Shown piece after piece: positions 35,476 through 44,610 of a DNA stretch of 64,000 nucleotides (position 1 is its first letter; every line of letters begins with the position of its first letter). The stretch is taken from positions 372,001-436,000 of the forward strand of contig NZ_JAKQZC010000001.1 of NCBI RefSeq assembly GCF_023736115.1, given 5' to 3'. The notes under the pieces are model-generated. The model saw only the letters and a program-made list of their open reading frames with translations. It made no database searches and was not told where the DNA came from. The position numbers and the translations under genes are program-made. This stretch comes from Salinicola avicenniae (lineage in GTDB: Bacteria; Pseudomonadota; Gammaproteobacteria; Pseudomonadales; Halomonadaceae).

Positions 35476-35913
35476 TCAGGTTTCCAGCAGAAAGGTCACC
35501 GGCCCGTCATTGACCAGCGCCACCTGCATATCCGCCCCGAAGCGCCCCGTGGCGACTTTGGGCCAGGCCGCCTGCGCGCGGGTGACCAGATGCTCGAACA
35601 TCGCCTGGCCGTGCGCCGGGGGAGCCGCGCTCGAAAAGCTGGGCCGCAGCCCCTTGTCGGTGGCGGCGACCAGCGTGAACTGCGACACCAGCAGCAGGCC
35701 GCCCTCGGCCTGCTGCAGATTGCGATTCATGCGGCCCGCCTCGTCGGCAAAGACCCGGTAGTGCAGCAGTTTGTGCAGCAGGCGTTCGGCGCTGGCGGCG
35801 TCATCCTCGGCGGCGACACCGATCAGCGCCAGCAGCCCGTGATCGATACGACCGACGATCTCGTCGTCGACGCTGACCGAGGCGTGGGTGACGCGTTGGA
35901 TCAAGGCTCTCAT
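35476..35913 (-). CDS. dtd: D-aminoacyl-tRNA deacylase
   Basis: A 145-residue homodimeric enzyme that frees D-amino acids mischarged onto tRNA, a proofreading step in translation. The family signatures are the N-terminal MRALIQRVTHASVSVDDEIV, LLVSQFTLVA in the middle, and NDGPVTFLLET at the C-terminus with the Gly-cisPro motif that rejects L-amino acids. Length is normal. The gene sits alone between the SDR gene and the TRAP genes. The gap to the SDR start (250 bases) contains nothing I can recognise. Confidence 0.95.
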   Translation of the reverse strand: MRALIQRVTHASVSVDDEIVGRIDHGLLALIGVAAEDDAASAERLLHKLLHYRVFADEAGRMNRNLQQAEGGLLLVSQFTLVAATDKGLRPSFSSAAPPAHGQAMFEHLVTRAQAAWPKVATGRFGADMQVALVNDGPVTFLLET

Positions 35914-36200
35914 GGGGCGGGCAATCTTTTCCTTGTCGCGAGGGACGGTGCGCGGCCAGTGCGCCGTGGGGCAGGCCGTGCCGCGGACAAGCGTAGCATG
36001 CCGAGGGCGGTTGAAAAGCCCCGCCGGTGGCGAGTCTCACGCCGGGTAGCGCTGGCCGACATTCGGCGGCCTTCTGGTAATCGCGGCGTTCATCTTGTTA
36101 TAAATGAAGTCCTTCGAGCCTGGGGCAGCGGCATCTTCACCCGCCACGGCGCGGTGTTGGCGGCTGTCGTCGGGTGCTTTCCACGACAAGGATAACCGCT
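35914..36200. other. Leader region between dtd and the TRAP permease genes
   Basis: About 290 bases without a gene. A TATAAA at 36098-36103 (within tgttataaatgaag) could be a -10 element for the permease genes about 100 bases downstream. I found no convincing sigma-54 promoter, although DctD-type control would have predicted one. Confidence 0.35.
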
Positions 36201-36839
36201 ATGAATCGAACCTCCACGGCGTCGGGCGGTGGCAAGGAGGGCGGTGCGCTTCTCGGTGCGCTGCTCGCCCTGGATCGGCTGCTGGGGGTGATCGAGCGCA
36301 CCCTGATTGCCGTCGCCATTCTCTTTATGGCGCTGCTCATGAGCGCCCACGTGGTCGGCAACATTCTTTTCAACCAGGGGATCGCCGGCACCTACGAGAT
36401 CACCGAAATGCTGATCGTGGTGATCACCTTTGTCGGCGTCGGCTACGCTGCTCGCCACGCCCGTCATATCAGCATGTCCGCCCTCTATGATCAGTTGAGC
36501 GGACGCGCGCGCAAGGCGCTGATGATTCTGATCTGCCTCGGCACCGCCGTGCTGATGTTCTACTTCTGCTACAAGTCGATCGAGTACGTGATGGCGCTCT
36601 ATCAGCGAGGGCGAACCAGCGCCTCGCTGCAGATTCCGTTCTGGATCGTCTATCTCGCACTGCCGGTGGGCTTCACGCTTGCGGGCATTCAGTACGTGCT
36701 CACGGCGATTCGCAATCTCGTCAGCCCCGGCGTGTGGCGCTCACTGACCGAGGAAGAGGACTACGCCGAGGTGCCCGAGGAGGGCGCCGCGCCGGCCGAC
36801 GGCGTGGCGGCTGACGATACCGCGCCGCGCGAGCGATAG
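36201..36839 (+). CDS. dctQ: TRAP transporter small permease (DctQ-type)
   Basis: A 212-residue inner-membrane protein with four helices, the small membrane subunit of a tripartite ATP-independent periplasmic transporter. Helix 1 includes ERTLIAVAILFMALLMSAHV. The DctQ-typical segment EITEMLIVVITFVGVGYAAR with charged residues follows, then ARHISMSALYDQLSG and the IPFWIVYLALPVGF helix. The tail of about 35 residues is acidic and alanine-rich. It lies 60 bases ahead of the large permease. The ATG at 36201 has only AAGGA upstream. The matching binding protein gene is convergent, beyond the large permease. Confidence 0.9.
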   Translation: MNRTSTASGGGKEGGALLGALLALDRLLGVIERTLIAVAILFMALLMSAHVVGNILFNQGIAGTYEITEMLIVVITFVGVGYAARHARHISMSALYDQLSGRARKALMILICLGTAVLMFYFCYKSIEYVMALYQRGRTSASLQIPFWIVYLALPVGFTLAGIQYVLTAIRNLVSPGVWRSLTEEEDYAEVPEEGAAPADGVAADDTAPRER

Positions 36840-36899
36840 CGGATCGTGAGCTGAACGGATGACTACCGACAACGACAACAGAAGACAAGGACAACCCTC

Positions 36900-38183
36900 A
36901 TGCTGATTGGCCTGGGCCTGATCATGCTGGTGCTGCTGCTGCTGGGCTTTCCCATGATGGTGCCGCTGGCAGCCGGCACTCTCTACATGATGTTCACCGG
37001 AATGACCTTCTTCGGCCCCGATCAGGCGGTGAGCTGGATGATCAGCGGTGTCGGCAGCTGGGTGCTGGCGGCGGTGCCGATGTTCATCTTCGCGGCCGAT
37101 ATTCTCACCAAGGGCCATACCGCCAACCGCCTGCTGGACGTGGTCGATGCCTTTACCCGCCATCTGCGCGGTGGCCTGCCGATCACCACCGCCGCGTCGT
37201 GTGCGCTGTTCGGGGCGGTCTCCGGCTCGACCCAGGCGACCGTGGTGGCCATGGGCGGGCCGATGCGCCCGCGGCTGTTGAAAAAGGGCTACTCCGATCC
37301 CTTTGCGCTGGCGCTGATCATCAACGCCAGCGATATCGCGCTGCTGATCCCGCCGAGCATCGGCTTCATCATCTACGGCGTGGCGATGCAGACCTCGATC
37401 GGCGATCTGTTCCTCGCCGGGATCCTGCCCGGGGTGCTGATCCTGGTGCTGTTCGCGATCTACTGCTGGGTCGATTCGTGGCTCAAGGGCATCGAGCCGG
37501 AACCCAAGGCCTCGTGGCGCGAGCGGGGGCGTGCGATCAAGCGCGTGATCCTGCCGATCGGCTTTCCGATTCTGGTGGTCGGTGGCATCTACGGCGGTTT
37601 TTTCAGCGCCGTCGAAGCCTCGGCGGTCGCTGTGGCTTATGCACTGCTGCTGGAAGTGGTGATCTACCGTCAGGTCTCGGTCCGCGATCTCGGCAGCCTG
37701 GCGCTCTCCACCGGGCTGATCACCTCCGTGGTGTTCATTCTGGTGGCGATCGGCGCCGCCTTCTCCCAGGCGCTGGGAACGGCCGGCGTGCCGAACCAGA
37801 TTCTCGGCCCGTTGATCGATGCCATCGGCGACAATCAGTTCCTGGCGCTGTTGCTGATCGCGGTCGCGTTCTTCATTGGCTGCATGTTCGTCGACCCGAT
37901 CGTGGTGATCCTGATTCTGGTACCGATCTTCAAGCCGCTGGTGGAGTCCACCGGCCTCGATCCGATCCACGTCGGTGTCATCGTGACCCTGCAGGCGGCG
38001 ATCGGCTCGGCCACGCCGCCGTTCGGCTGCGACATCTTCACCGCCATCGCGGTGTTCCGTCGTCCCTATCTGGATGTGATCCGTGGCACGCCGCCATTCA
38101 TCTTCATCCTGCTGCTGGCGACGCTGCTGCTGATCCTGTTTCCGCAGATCTCGCTGCTGCTGCCTTCGCTGGGCGGTGACTGA
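36900..38183 (+). CDS. dctM: TRAP transporter large permease (DctM-type)
   Basis: A 427-residue inner-membrane protein with about twelve helices, the transport subunit of the TRAP system. Signature segments include the start MLIGLGLIMLVLLLLGFPMM, AASCALFGAVSGSTQATVVA, NASDIALLIPPSIGFIIYG and AAIGSATPPFGCDIFT. DctM uses an electrochemical Na+ gradient to import an organic acid delivered by DctP. The substrate is not predictable from this subunit. AAGGA lies nine bases before the ATG. The gene is closed by a palindromic terminator shared with dctP on the other strand. Confidence 0.93.
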   Translation: MLIGLGLIMLVLLLLGFPMMVPLAAGTLYMMFTGMTFFGPDQAVSWMISGVGSWVLAAVPMFIFAADILTKGHTANRLLDVVDAFTRHLRGGLPITTAASCALFGAVSGSTQATVVAMGGPMRPRLLKKGYSDPFALALIINASDIALLIPPSIGFIIYGVAMQTSIGDLFLAGILPGVLILVLFAIYCWVDSWLKGIEPEPKASWRERGRAIKRVILPIGFPILVVGGIYGGFFSAVEASAVAVAYALLLEVVIYRQVSVRDLGSLALSTGLITSVVFILVAIGAAFSQALGTAGVPNQILGPLIDAIGDNQFLALLLIAVAFFIGCMFVDPIVVILILVPIFKPLVESTGLDPIHVGVIVTLQAAIGSATPPFGCDIFTAIAVFRRPYLDVIRGTPPFIFILLLATLLLILFPQISLLLPSLGGD

Positions 38184-38218
38184 CGCCGATCATGGCGCCA
38201 CGCTGGCCATCGAGCCAT

Positions 38219-38252
38219 AAAAAACCCGGAAGCCATGGCTTCCGGGTTTTTT
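38219..38252. terminator. Bidirectional terminator between dctM and dctP
   Basis: The sequence is a near-perfect palindrome, aaaacccggaagcc / ggcttccgggtttt, closed by an AT centre, with five or more A on one side and six T on the other. It serves both convergent TRAP genes. Confidence 0.9.
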
Positions 38253-38312
38253 GTGACTCGGTGACCCGCTCGCCCATGGGCGGGCCACCATCAGCGGTTT
38301 GTCTTTCGCCAA

Positions 38313-39350
38313 TCAGGCGCCGGTGTCGCTGGAACCGGATTCGCTGGCTTCGACCTGCTCGAGGATGATATCGAGGGCTTCGCCGCCACGCTCGCCGACC
38401 ATGTCGACGAATTCCTCGCGAATCGGGCGAGCCAGCTCACGGAAGCGATTACGCTGCTCTTCATCCAGGCGGATGATGTTAATGTCGCTGTTTTCCTGGA
38501 TGGTGCTCAGGCGCTCTTCGTTGAGTTGAGCCTGGATCTCGTGGCCCTTCTGCACCATCTCGTCGATGGTCTCGACGAGCATCTGCTGCTGCTCGTCGGA
38601 AAGCCCTTCGTACCACTCCTGATTGGAGATCAGGTTGGCGATGAACTGCGACTGCCCGGCGAAAATCATGTCGTCCTGAACTTCGTAGAAGCCCATGTTC
38701 TCGTGCGCCCAGACCGGCTGGATATTGCCTTCCGCCTGGCCCTGCTGCAGGGCGCTGTAGAGCTCGCCGTAGGCGATAGTGATCGGCGCGGCGCCGTAGG
38801 CTTCGTAGGTGGCGCGCAGCAGGCTGTTGTCCATTACGCGGATCTGCAGCCCCTGCATATCTTCCGGCGTGTGGATCTCCTTGTTGGCGGTCCAGACCTG
38901 AGCGCCTTCGGGCAGGGCAGCCAGCGGTACCAGGTCTCGCTCGCGGAACGACTGCTGCCAGGCATCGCTCTGCATGAAGGCGTCGGAATTGAGAATCTCC
39001 GCCGTCTCCTGCTGGTCGTTGGGCATGACATAGTTGAGGCTCATCAACTGGCTTTCGGGGACCGTGCCGCCGAGGAAACCGGAGCCGAAGGAGAGCGGAA
39101 TCGCGCCGCTCTGGATGGCATCGTAGAGCGTCGAGTAGCTGGAGCCCCACACGCCGTAAGGCAGAATCTCGACGGTAATGTCGCCGCCGCTCTTTTCTTC
39201 GATAAGCTGCTTGAAGGCCTCGGCATACTCGTACTGCACGCTGCCTTCGGTTTCCTCGAGGCCGAAGCGCCAAGTGTCGGCGAAGGCGGCGGAGGCGGTG
39301 GTCATCATGGTGGCGGCAATCACGCCGGTTGCAATGCTGCGCATCTGCAT
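38313..39350 (-). CDS. dctP: TRAP transporter solute-binding protein (DctP family)
   Basis: A 345-residue periplasmic binding protein. The signal peptide runs to about residue 24 (TTASAAFADTWRFG). The mature protein shows the DctP-family pattern: EYAEAFKQLIEEKSGG, the DAIQSGAIPLSFGS helix, HTPEDMQGLQIRVMDNSLLR with the substrate-carboxylate arginine, and ALQQGQAEGNIQPV. It is strongly acidic. It faces its permease genes tail to tail, so its amount is set by a separate promoter. TTGACA on the minus strand at 39407-39412 is a possible -35 element. AAAGG lies seven bases before the ATG at 39350, which favours this start over the one six bases downstream. Confidence 0.92.
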   Translation of the reverse strand: MQMRSIATGVIAATMMTTASAAFADTWRFGLEETEGSVQYEYAEAFKQLIEEKSGGDITVEILPYGVWGSSYSTLYDAIQSGAIPLSFGSGFLGGTVPESQLMSLNYVMPNDQQETAEILNSDAFMQSDAWQQSFRERDLVPLAALPEGAQVWTANKEIHTPEDMQGLQIRVMDNSLLRATYEAYGAAPITIAYGELYSALQQGQAEGNIQPVWAHENMGFYEVQDDMIFAGQSQFIANLISNQEWYEGLSDEQQQMLVETIDEMVQKGHEIQAQLNEERLSTIQENSDINIIRLDEEQRNRFRELARPIREEFVDMVGERGGEALDIILEQVEASESGSSDTGA

Positions 39351-39502
39351 ACGGATACCTTTAGTCGTTATTCACCCGATTCAGAAGAGGACAGCAGGCG
39401 GCATCTGTCAACTGACGAGGTCGCTCGGACCGTGCGTCGCGACGCCGCGCTGCCATCGCGCGAAAGTTCACTGTAACACGTCGGTGCGCTCGGGGCCGGC
39501 TG

Positions 39503-40324
39503 CTACCACCAGGCATGAAAGTGATGCGGTGGCCCCTTGCCGCGGCCGACGGAAAGTCGCTCGCTGGCTTCCAGCGCGCGATGTAGCCATCCCTTGGCCG
39601 CCTCGATCGCGTCGTCGGCACGGCGTTCGTCCGGCGCCAGCTTCGCCAGCTCGGCGGCGATTGCCGAGGAGAGTGCGCAGCCGGCGCCATGCAGGTTTTG
39701 CGTCGCCAGGCGCGGTGCTTCGAGCCAGCGCGTGCCGGCCGGTGTCCATAGCAGATCCGGACAGCGCGACAGCGTCAGGTGCCCCCCCTTGAGCAATCCC
39801 CAAGGGGCCCCGAGGGCCGAGAGTGCGGTAACAGCCTGTTCCATCGAGGCGAGATCCCGCGGTGTCGGTGTGCCCAGCAGCGCCGCGGCCTCGGGCAGGT
39901 TCGGTGTGATCACGTCGGCCAGCGGTACCAGTACCTCGCGAACCGCGCGCAGTCCCTCATCGTCGACCAGACGATCCCCGCTCTTGGCCACCATGACCGG
40001 GTCGAGCACGATCCAGCGCGGGCGATGCCGCAACAGCGCCTCGGCGATCGTCTCCGCCACCTCGCGACTGGCCACCATGCCGATCTTCACCGCATCGATG
40101 GCGACATCGTCGAGCAGGTTGTCGAGCTGCGTTCGGATCATGCCGGCCGACACCGGCTCGACCGCCTGCACGCCTTGGGTATTCTGTGCAATCACGGCGG
40201 TGATCACGCTGGTAGCGTAGCCGCCGAGCGCCGAGAACGTCTTCATGTCGGCCTGCAGGCCGGCACCGCCGGAGGGGTCGGAGCCGGCGATGGTGAGTAG
40301 ATGCGGTATCGGTACGGGAGCCAT
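39503..40324 (-). CDS. thiD: Hydroxymethylpyrimidine/phosphomethylpyrimidine kinase
   Basis: A 273-residue ribokinase-fold enzyme that phosphorylates HMP and then HMP-P in thiamine synthesis. The N-terminal TIAGSDPSGGAGLQADMKTF is characteristic. Substrate and metal segments AVKIGMVAS, VLDPVMVAKSGDRLV and ITPNLPEAAALLG are present. The anion-hole motif reads HGAGCALSSAIAAELA, with Ala where E. coli has Thr. No ThiE domain is fused. The upstream 570 bases contain no TPP riboswitch that I can recognise. The start ATG at 40324 lies at the edge of that interval. Confidence 0.94.
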   Translation of the reverse strand: MAPVPIPHLLTIAGSDPSGGAGLQADMKTFSALGGYATSVITAVIAQNTQGVQAVEPVSAGMIRTQLDNLLDDVAIDAVKIGMVASREVAETIAEALLRHRPRWIVLDPVMVAKSGDRLVDDEGLRAVREVLVPLADVITPNLPEAAALLGTPTPRDLASMEQAVTALSALGAPWGLLKGGHLTLSRCPDLLWTPAGTRWLEAPRLATQNLHGAGCALSSAIAAELAKLAPDERRADDAIEAAKGWLHRALEASERLSVGRGKGPPHHFHAWW

Positions 40325-40894
40325 GGATCAACATTGCAAGCGACGGGAAAGCAACTAGCCTAAAACAGGACGCTCGGTTGTCCCAACGCTTCTTCGACGC
40401 CGTGTGTCCTGTCTGGTCGCCGCACCTTGCGTGCCTCGGGTTGAATTCGGACGATGTGCGTCCGCGGCGGTGATCGATGCGTGAAAATAACGATGAAAGG
40501 CATCGCCGATTCAATTCCATTAGCCTGCTTGTTAACGTCGAAGAAAGGCGTAAACTTACAAAATTGATAGCTTGATCGATGACGGTTTATTGCCGGATGT
40601 GCCGTCTTTTGGCCGAGAGCTTGGGCAGCACCAAGCGCCGGATTCGGCGGCAAGGTATGAATCGATACACCGATATTAGCCATTGGCATGACGACATCAT
40701 TTTTTGGTAAATCGACGTTACTATTGGCGCAGCAACGTGGTTGTCGTCACCACAACGCGGCTATCAGTACGACGACGTTATTGGCAGCACGGCGTGATGG
40801 TCAGTATGACGGTGTTGCCAGCACGACATAGTCTTTCAGCATGATCATGACGGCGCCGGTCATCGAGTGCCGTCTCTGTCTCGCGAGGGAACGC
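40325..40894. other. 570-base non-coding interval upstream of the nuo operon
   Basis: No convincing gene is present on either strand. The interval is less GC-rich than its surroundings. Recognisable structures are a hairpin, GCTTGG-N6-CCAAGC (40619-40636), followed directly by a small CGCCG-GATT-CGGCG hairpin (40636-40649), and then about 120 bases of degenerate repeats (40730-40853). The nuo promoter must lie here, but no site stands out. TTGATA (40562-40567) and TTGGCA (40683-40688) are possible -35 boxes without good partners. The ribosome-binding site GAGGGA precedes nuoA. Confidence 0.5.
40730..40853. repeat. Degenerate repeats of about 17-20 bases upstream of nuoA
   Basis: Units beginning CAG and reading roughly CAGYAYGRY start at 40765, 40785, 40802, 40819 and 40837 (CAGTACGAC, CAGCACGGC, CAGTATGAC, CAGCACGAC, CAGCATGAT). 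Weaker units begin at 40730 and 40749. The spacing is 16-20 bases. The array ends about 40 bases before the nuoA start codon. Confidence 0.55.
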
Positions 40895-41347
40895 ATGTCC
40901 GATCAGGTCTCTGCATGGATCGCCAGCTACTGGGCCACGGGATTGTTCGTGGTTGCCGTATTTGCGCTCTGCGGCCTGATGATCGGCGCGGCCAGCCTGT
41001 TGGGCGGTAGAAGTCGCGGACGCAGCAAGTCTCTTCCCTTCGAATCCGGCATCGTCGGCGCGGGGACCGCCCGGCAGCGGTTCTCGGTCAAGTTCTATCT
41101 CGTCGCCATGCTGTTCGTGATCTTCGATATCGAAGCCGTCTACCTGTTCGGCTGGGCCGTCTCCGTCCGCGAGGTGGGCTGGACAGGGTTCGCGGCGGCG
41201 GCGACCTTCATCCTGATTCTATTGGCCGGCCTGGTCTACGACGCTCGCGTCGGGGCGCTCGATTGGGCGCCGCGCAAGCGCGGGCGCGAGTCCGACTCGC
41301 GGGCGCGGGAGCTGGCCGCCGTACCGGGCGCGCGCGATGCGCGCTGA
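40895..41347 (+). CDS. nuoA: NADH-quinone oxidoreductase subunit A
   Basis: A 150-residue membrane subunit of complex I with three helices. The conserved loop between helices 1 and 2 is present as [20 protein letters not shown], and the second helix begins [19 protein letters not shown], with the acidic residues important for coupling. The C-terminal 25 residues are a basic, low-complexity tail. It is the first gene of the operon. The ATG at 40895 follows GAGGGA. An in-frame ATG 54 bases earlier has no such signal. nuoB starts 119 bases downstream. Confidence 0.95.
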   Translation: MSDQVSAWIASYWATGLFVVAVFALCGLMIGAASLLGGRSRGRSKSLPFESGIVGAGTARQRFSVKFYLVAMLFVIFDIEAVYLFGWAVSVREVGWTGFAAAATFILILLAGLVYDARVGALDWAPRKRGRESDSRARELAAVPGARDAR

Positions 41348-41466
41348 GTCCGGCAAGCACGACCGGTGGCGCGGTCGGCAACAAGATAACGACGGGAGTC
41401 CGTCTACCGTGATGCAGCAAGGCGACTCTCTCGACCGATTTTCGATCTGGTTTGTTGAGGCTAACC

Positions 41467-42147
41467 ATGCAGTACACCCTGACCCGGGCGGAAGGGGGCG
41501 ATTCCGCAGCTGATCGCTATCCCCTCGATCAACGCCAGCACGGCGTCGACGACCCCATGAAGCAGCAGGTTCATCGCAATGTCTTCATGGGCAAACTCGA
41601 AGACGTGCTCAATTCGGCGGTCAACTGGGGGCGCAAGAACTCCCTGTGGCCCTACAATTTCGGTCTCTCCTGCTGTTATGTGGAGATGACCACGGCGTTC
41701 ACCGCGCCTCACGACGTGGCGCGCTTTGGCGCCGAGGTCATCCGTGCCTCCCCGCGCCAGGCGGACTTCATGGTGATCGCCGGCACCTGCTTCATCAAGA
41801 TGGCGCCCGTCATCCAGCAACTTTACGACCAGATGCTAGAGCCCAAGTGGGTGATCTCGATGGGGTCCTGCGCCAATTCCGGCGGCATGTACGACATCTA
41901 CTCGGTAGTGCAGGGTGTCGACAAGTTCCTGCCAGTGGATGTCTACGTGCCGGGCTGTCCGCCGCGGCCGGAGGCGTTTCTGCAGGGGCTGCAACTGCTG
42001 CAGGATTCGATTCAGGAGGAGCGGCGGCCGCTCTCCTGGGTGGTCGGCGATCAGGGCGTCTACCGCGCGGAAATGCCCTCCCAACGCGAAAAGCATCGCG
42101 ACCGGCGAATTGCGGTCAAGGAGCTGCGTACCCCGGACGGTATCTAG
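41467..42147 (+). CDS. nuoB: NADH-quinone oxidoreductase subunit B
   Basis: A 226-residue peripheral-arm subunit that holds iron-sulfur cluster N2, the last cluster before ubiquinone. The four ligands are Cys69 and Cys70 (GLSCCYVEM), Cys135 (GSCANSGG) and Cys164 (VPGCPPRPE). It matches E. coli NuoB nearly end to end from [10 protein letters not shown]. That alignment and GAGG upstream select the ATG at 41467. The protein sits where the peripheral and membrane arms meet and forms part of the quinone site with NuoD. Confidence 0.97.
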   Translation: MQYTLTRAEGGDSAADRYPLDQRQHGVDDPMKQQVHRNVFMGKLEDVLNSAVNWGRKNSLWPYNFGLSCCYVEMTTAFTAPHDVARFGAEVIRASPRQADFMVIAGTCFIKMAPVIQQLYDQMLEPKWVISMGSCANSGGMYDIYSVVQGVDKFLPVDVYVPGCPPRPEAFLQGLQLLQDSIQEERRPLSWVVGDQGVYRAEMPSQREKHRDRRIAVKELRTPDGI

Positions 42148-42234
42148 CCCGATTGTGCGATCGGAGAGTGCCGTTACCGAACCCGCCGGACGCCAGTCGA
42201 CCGGCCGTCGATTTCCCTACCGGGGCCGCCAGCC

Positions 42235-44040
42235 ATGACCGCAGCCGATGAAACGTCAATTGCCAATACCGCCGCGTCGACGCGCAGCGGTGCCGAACGC
42301 GACAGCGACGACGTCGTCGCCGAGCTGACCCGCCAATTGGGTGGCGACCGCGTTGCGCCTCAGGAGACTCTGACCGGCATGCCGGTTATCTGGGTACCGC
42401 GCGAGCAGCTGCGAGACGCGCTGAACTATCTGCGCCGGGTGAGCGGGGCGTTCTCGATGCTCTACGACCTGAGCGCCGTCGACGAGCGCCTGCGCACTCA
42501 GCGACGAGGTCTGCCGCCAGCGGACTTTACCGTCTTCTATCAGCTGCTGTCGGTCGAGCGGAACGCCGACATCCTGCTCAAGGTGGCGCTTACCGAGCGC
42601 GATCTGACGCTGCCGTCGGTCAGCGATATCTTCGTCAATGCCAACTGGTACGAGCGCGAGGTCTTCGACCTCTTCGGCATCGATTTCGCCGGCCACCCGC
42701 ATCTCACCCGGATCATGATGCCGCCGACCTGGCATGGTCATCCGCTGCGCAAGGATTACTCCGCGCGGGCGACCGAGTTCGACCCCTACACACTGACGGT
42801 GAAGGGGCAGGAGGTCGAGCAGGAGGCGCTGCGTTTCGACCCCGAGGCCTGGGGCATGAAGCGTGAAGGTGAAGAGACCGAGTTCATGTTCTTGAACCTC
42901 GGCCCCAACCACCCCTCGGCGCATGGCGCCTTCCGCATCGTGTTGCAGCTCGACGGCGAGGAGGTCGTCGACTGCGTGCCGGACATCGGCTATCACCATC
43001 GCGGCGCGGAAAAGATGGCCGAGCGCCAGTCCTGGCACAGCTTCATCCCCTATACCGATCGCATCGACTACACCGGCGGGGTGATGAATAACCTGCCTTA
43101 TGTGATGGCGGTGGAGAAGCTCGCCGGCATCACGGTGACCGATCGTGCCAAGACAATTCGCGTCATGATGGCGGAGATGTTCCGCATCAATAGTCATCTG
43201 CTGTTTCTGGGTACCTACCTGCAGGATCTCGGCGCGATGACGCCGGTATTCTTCACCTTCACCGATCGCCAGAAGGCCTACGAGGTGATCGAGGCGATCA
43301 CCGGGTTCCGCATGCACCCGGCGTGGTATCGCATCGGCGGCACGGCACACGACCTGCCCAAGGGCTGGGAGAAGCTCGTCCAGGGCTTCGTCGACTGGAT
43401 GCCCAAGCGCCTTGCCGAATACGAGAAGGCAATGATGGAGAATGCCATCGTGCGCGATCGCACGCGCTTCGTGGCGGCCTTCACGACCCAGGACGCGCTT
43501 GACTGGGGGGTCACCGGGCCCAACCTGCGCGCGACCGGCCTCGATTTCGACCTGCGCAAGGCGCGCCCCTATTCCGGCTACGAAAACTTTGACTTCGAGG
43601 TGCCGACGGCCGCCAATGGCGACGCCTTCGACCGCGGCATGATGCGCATCGAGGAGATGCGCCAGAGCGTGCGCATCCTGCAGCAGTGCATCGATCACAT
43701 GCCGGCCGGCGACTACAAGGCCGACCACCCGCTGACCACGCCGCCGCCACGGGAAAAGATGCTGCAGCACATCGAGACCCTGATCACGCATTTCTTGCAG
43801 GTCTCCTGGGGGCCGGTGCTGCCGGCCAACGAGTCGCTGCAGATGATCGAGGCGACCAAGGGCATCAACAGCTACTACCTGACCAGCGACGGCAGCACCA
43901 TGAGCTACCGTACGCGCATTCGTACGCCCAGCTTCCCGCATCTGCAGCAGATTCCCGCCGTGATGCGCGGCGGCTTCGTGCCCGATCTGATCGCGCATCT
44001 GGGCAGTATCGACTTCGTCATGGCCGACGTGGACCGATGA
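42235..44040 (+). CDS. nuoC: NADH-quinone oxidoreductase fused subunits C and D
   Basis: A 601-residue fused NuoCD protein, as in E. coli. The NuoC part covers about residues 25-190, with [20 protein letters not shown]. The NuoD part covers about 205-601 and starts around [20 protein letters not shown]. NuoD helps form the quinone pocket; its family histidine is in NHPSAHG. The C-terminal [14 protein letters not shown] is typical. The fused form fits gammaproteobacteria and is not a misassembly. The ribosome-binding site is weak. The next gene follows within 15 bases. Confidence 0.97.
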   Translation: MTAADETSIANTAASTRSGAERDSDDVVAELTRQLGGDRVAPQETLTGMPVIWVPREQLRDALNYLRRVSGAFSMLYDLSAVDERLRTQRRGLPPADFTVFYQLLSVERNADILLKVALTERDLTLPSVSDIFVNANWYEREVFDLFGIDFAGHPHLTRIMMPPTWHGHPLRKDYSARATEFDPYTLTVKGQEVEQEALRFDPEAWGMKREGEETEFMFLNLGPNHPSAHGAFRIVLQLDGEEVVDCVPDIGYHHRGAEKMAERQSWHSFIPYTDRIDYTGGVMNNLPYVMAVEKLAGITVTDRAKTIRVMMAEMFRINSHLLFLGTYLQDLGAMTPVFFTFTDRQKAYEVIEAITGFRMHPAWYRIGGTAHDLPKGWEKLVQGFVDWMPKRLAEYEKAMMENAIVRDRTRFVAAFTTQDALDWGVTGPNLRATGLDFDLRKARPYSGYENFDFEVPTAANGDAFDRGMMRIEEMRQSVRILQQCIDHMPAGDYKADHPLTTPPPREKMLQHIETLITHFLQVSWGPVLPANESLQMIEATKGINSYYLTSDGSTMSYRTRIRTPSFPHLQQIPAVMRGGFVPDLIAHLGSIDFVMADVDR

Positions 44041-44051
44041 GGATGGCCGAC

Positions 44052-44567
44052 ATGAACCAGACAACCGCCGATGACGGCGCCCGCATCGCCAGCGATGCCT
44101 TCGCCCTCGATCCCGCGGACCGCGAGGCGATACTCGAGGAGCGTTCGCACTATCCCTATCCGCAGGCGGCGAGTATCGAGGCGCTGAAAATCGTGCAGAA
44201 GCGCCTGGGCTATGTGCCGGATGGCGCCATTCCCGCGATCGCCGACACGCTGGGCATCCGTCCGGCGGACGTCGAGGGCGTGGCGACCTTCTACAGCCTG
44301 ATCTTCCGCCAGCCGGTGGGGCGTCACGTCATCCTGATCTGCGACAGCAGCTCCTGCTTCCTGACCGACTACGAGGCCCTGCGCGATGCCTTTATCGAGC
44401 ATCTGGGCATCCACATGGGGCAGACCACGGCGGACGGGCGCTTCACGCTGCTGCCGGTCTGCTGTCTCGGGGCCTGCGATCGCGGGCCGGCGGTCTTGAT
44501 CGGCGAAACGCTGCATGGCCCGGTGACGCCGGAAGACATTCCGAAACTGCTGGAGGCCTACCCATGA
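44052..44567 (+). CDS. nuoE: NADH-quinone oxidoreductase subunit E
   Basis: A 171-residue thioredoxin-like subunit with the binuclear cluster N1a, working beside NuoF. Ligands are Cys97 and Cys102 (CDSSSC) and Cys138 and Cys142 (CCLGAC), with the spacing of E. coli NuoE. The region [20 protein letters not shown] is highly conserved. Three in-frame ATGs (44037, 44043, 44052) are possible. I chose 44052 because GAGGA lies eight bases upstream. The one at 44037 would overlap the nuoCD stop by four bases. The protein changes by only five residues between these choices. Confidence 0.93.
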   Translation: MNQTTADDGARIASDAFALDPADREAILEERSHYPYPQAASIEALKIVQKRLGYVPDGAIPAIADTLGIRPADVEGVATFYSLIFRQPVGRHVILICDSSSCFLTDYEALRDAFIEHLGIHMGQTTADGRFTLLPVCCLGACDRGPAVLIGETLHGPVTPEDIPKLLEAYP

Positions 44568-44610
44568 TTCCGAGGCAAGAGCCGACGCGCATGACGTGGG
44601 GGAGCGAGAC

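Noticed and set aside
42256-44064. A 602-codon open frame antisense to nuoCD
   Set aside because: Same reason: the sense strand is an unmistakable NuoCD, and the antisense product has histidine- and arginine-rich nonsense composition.
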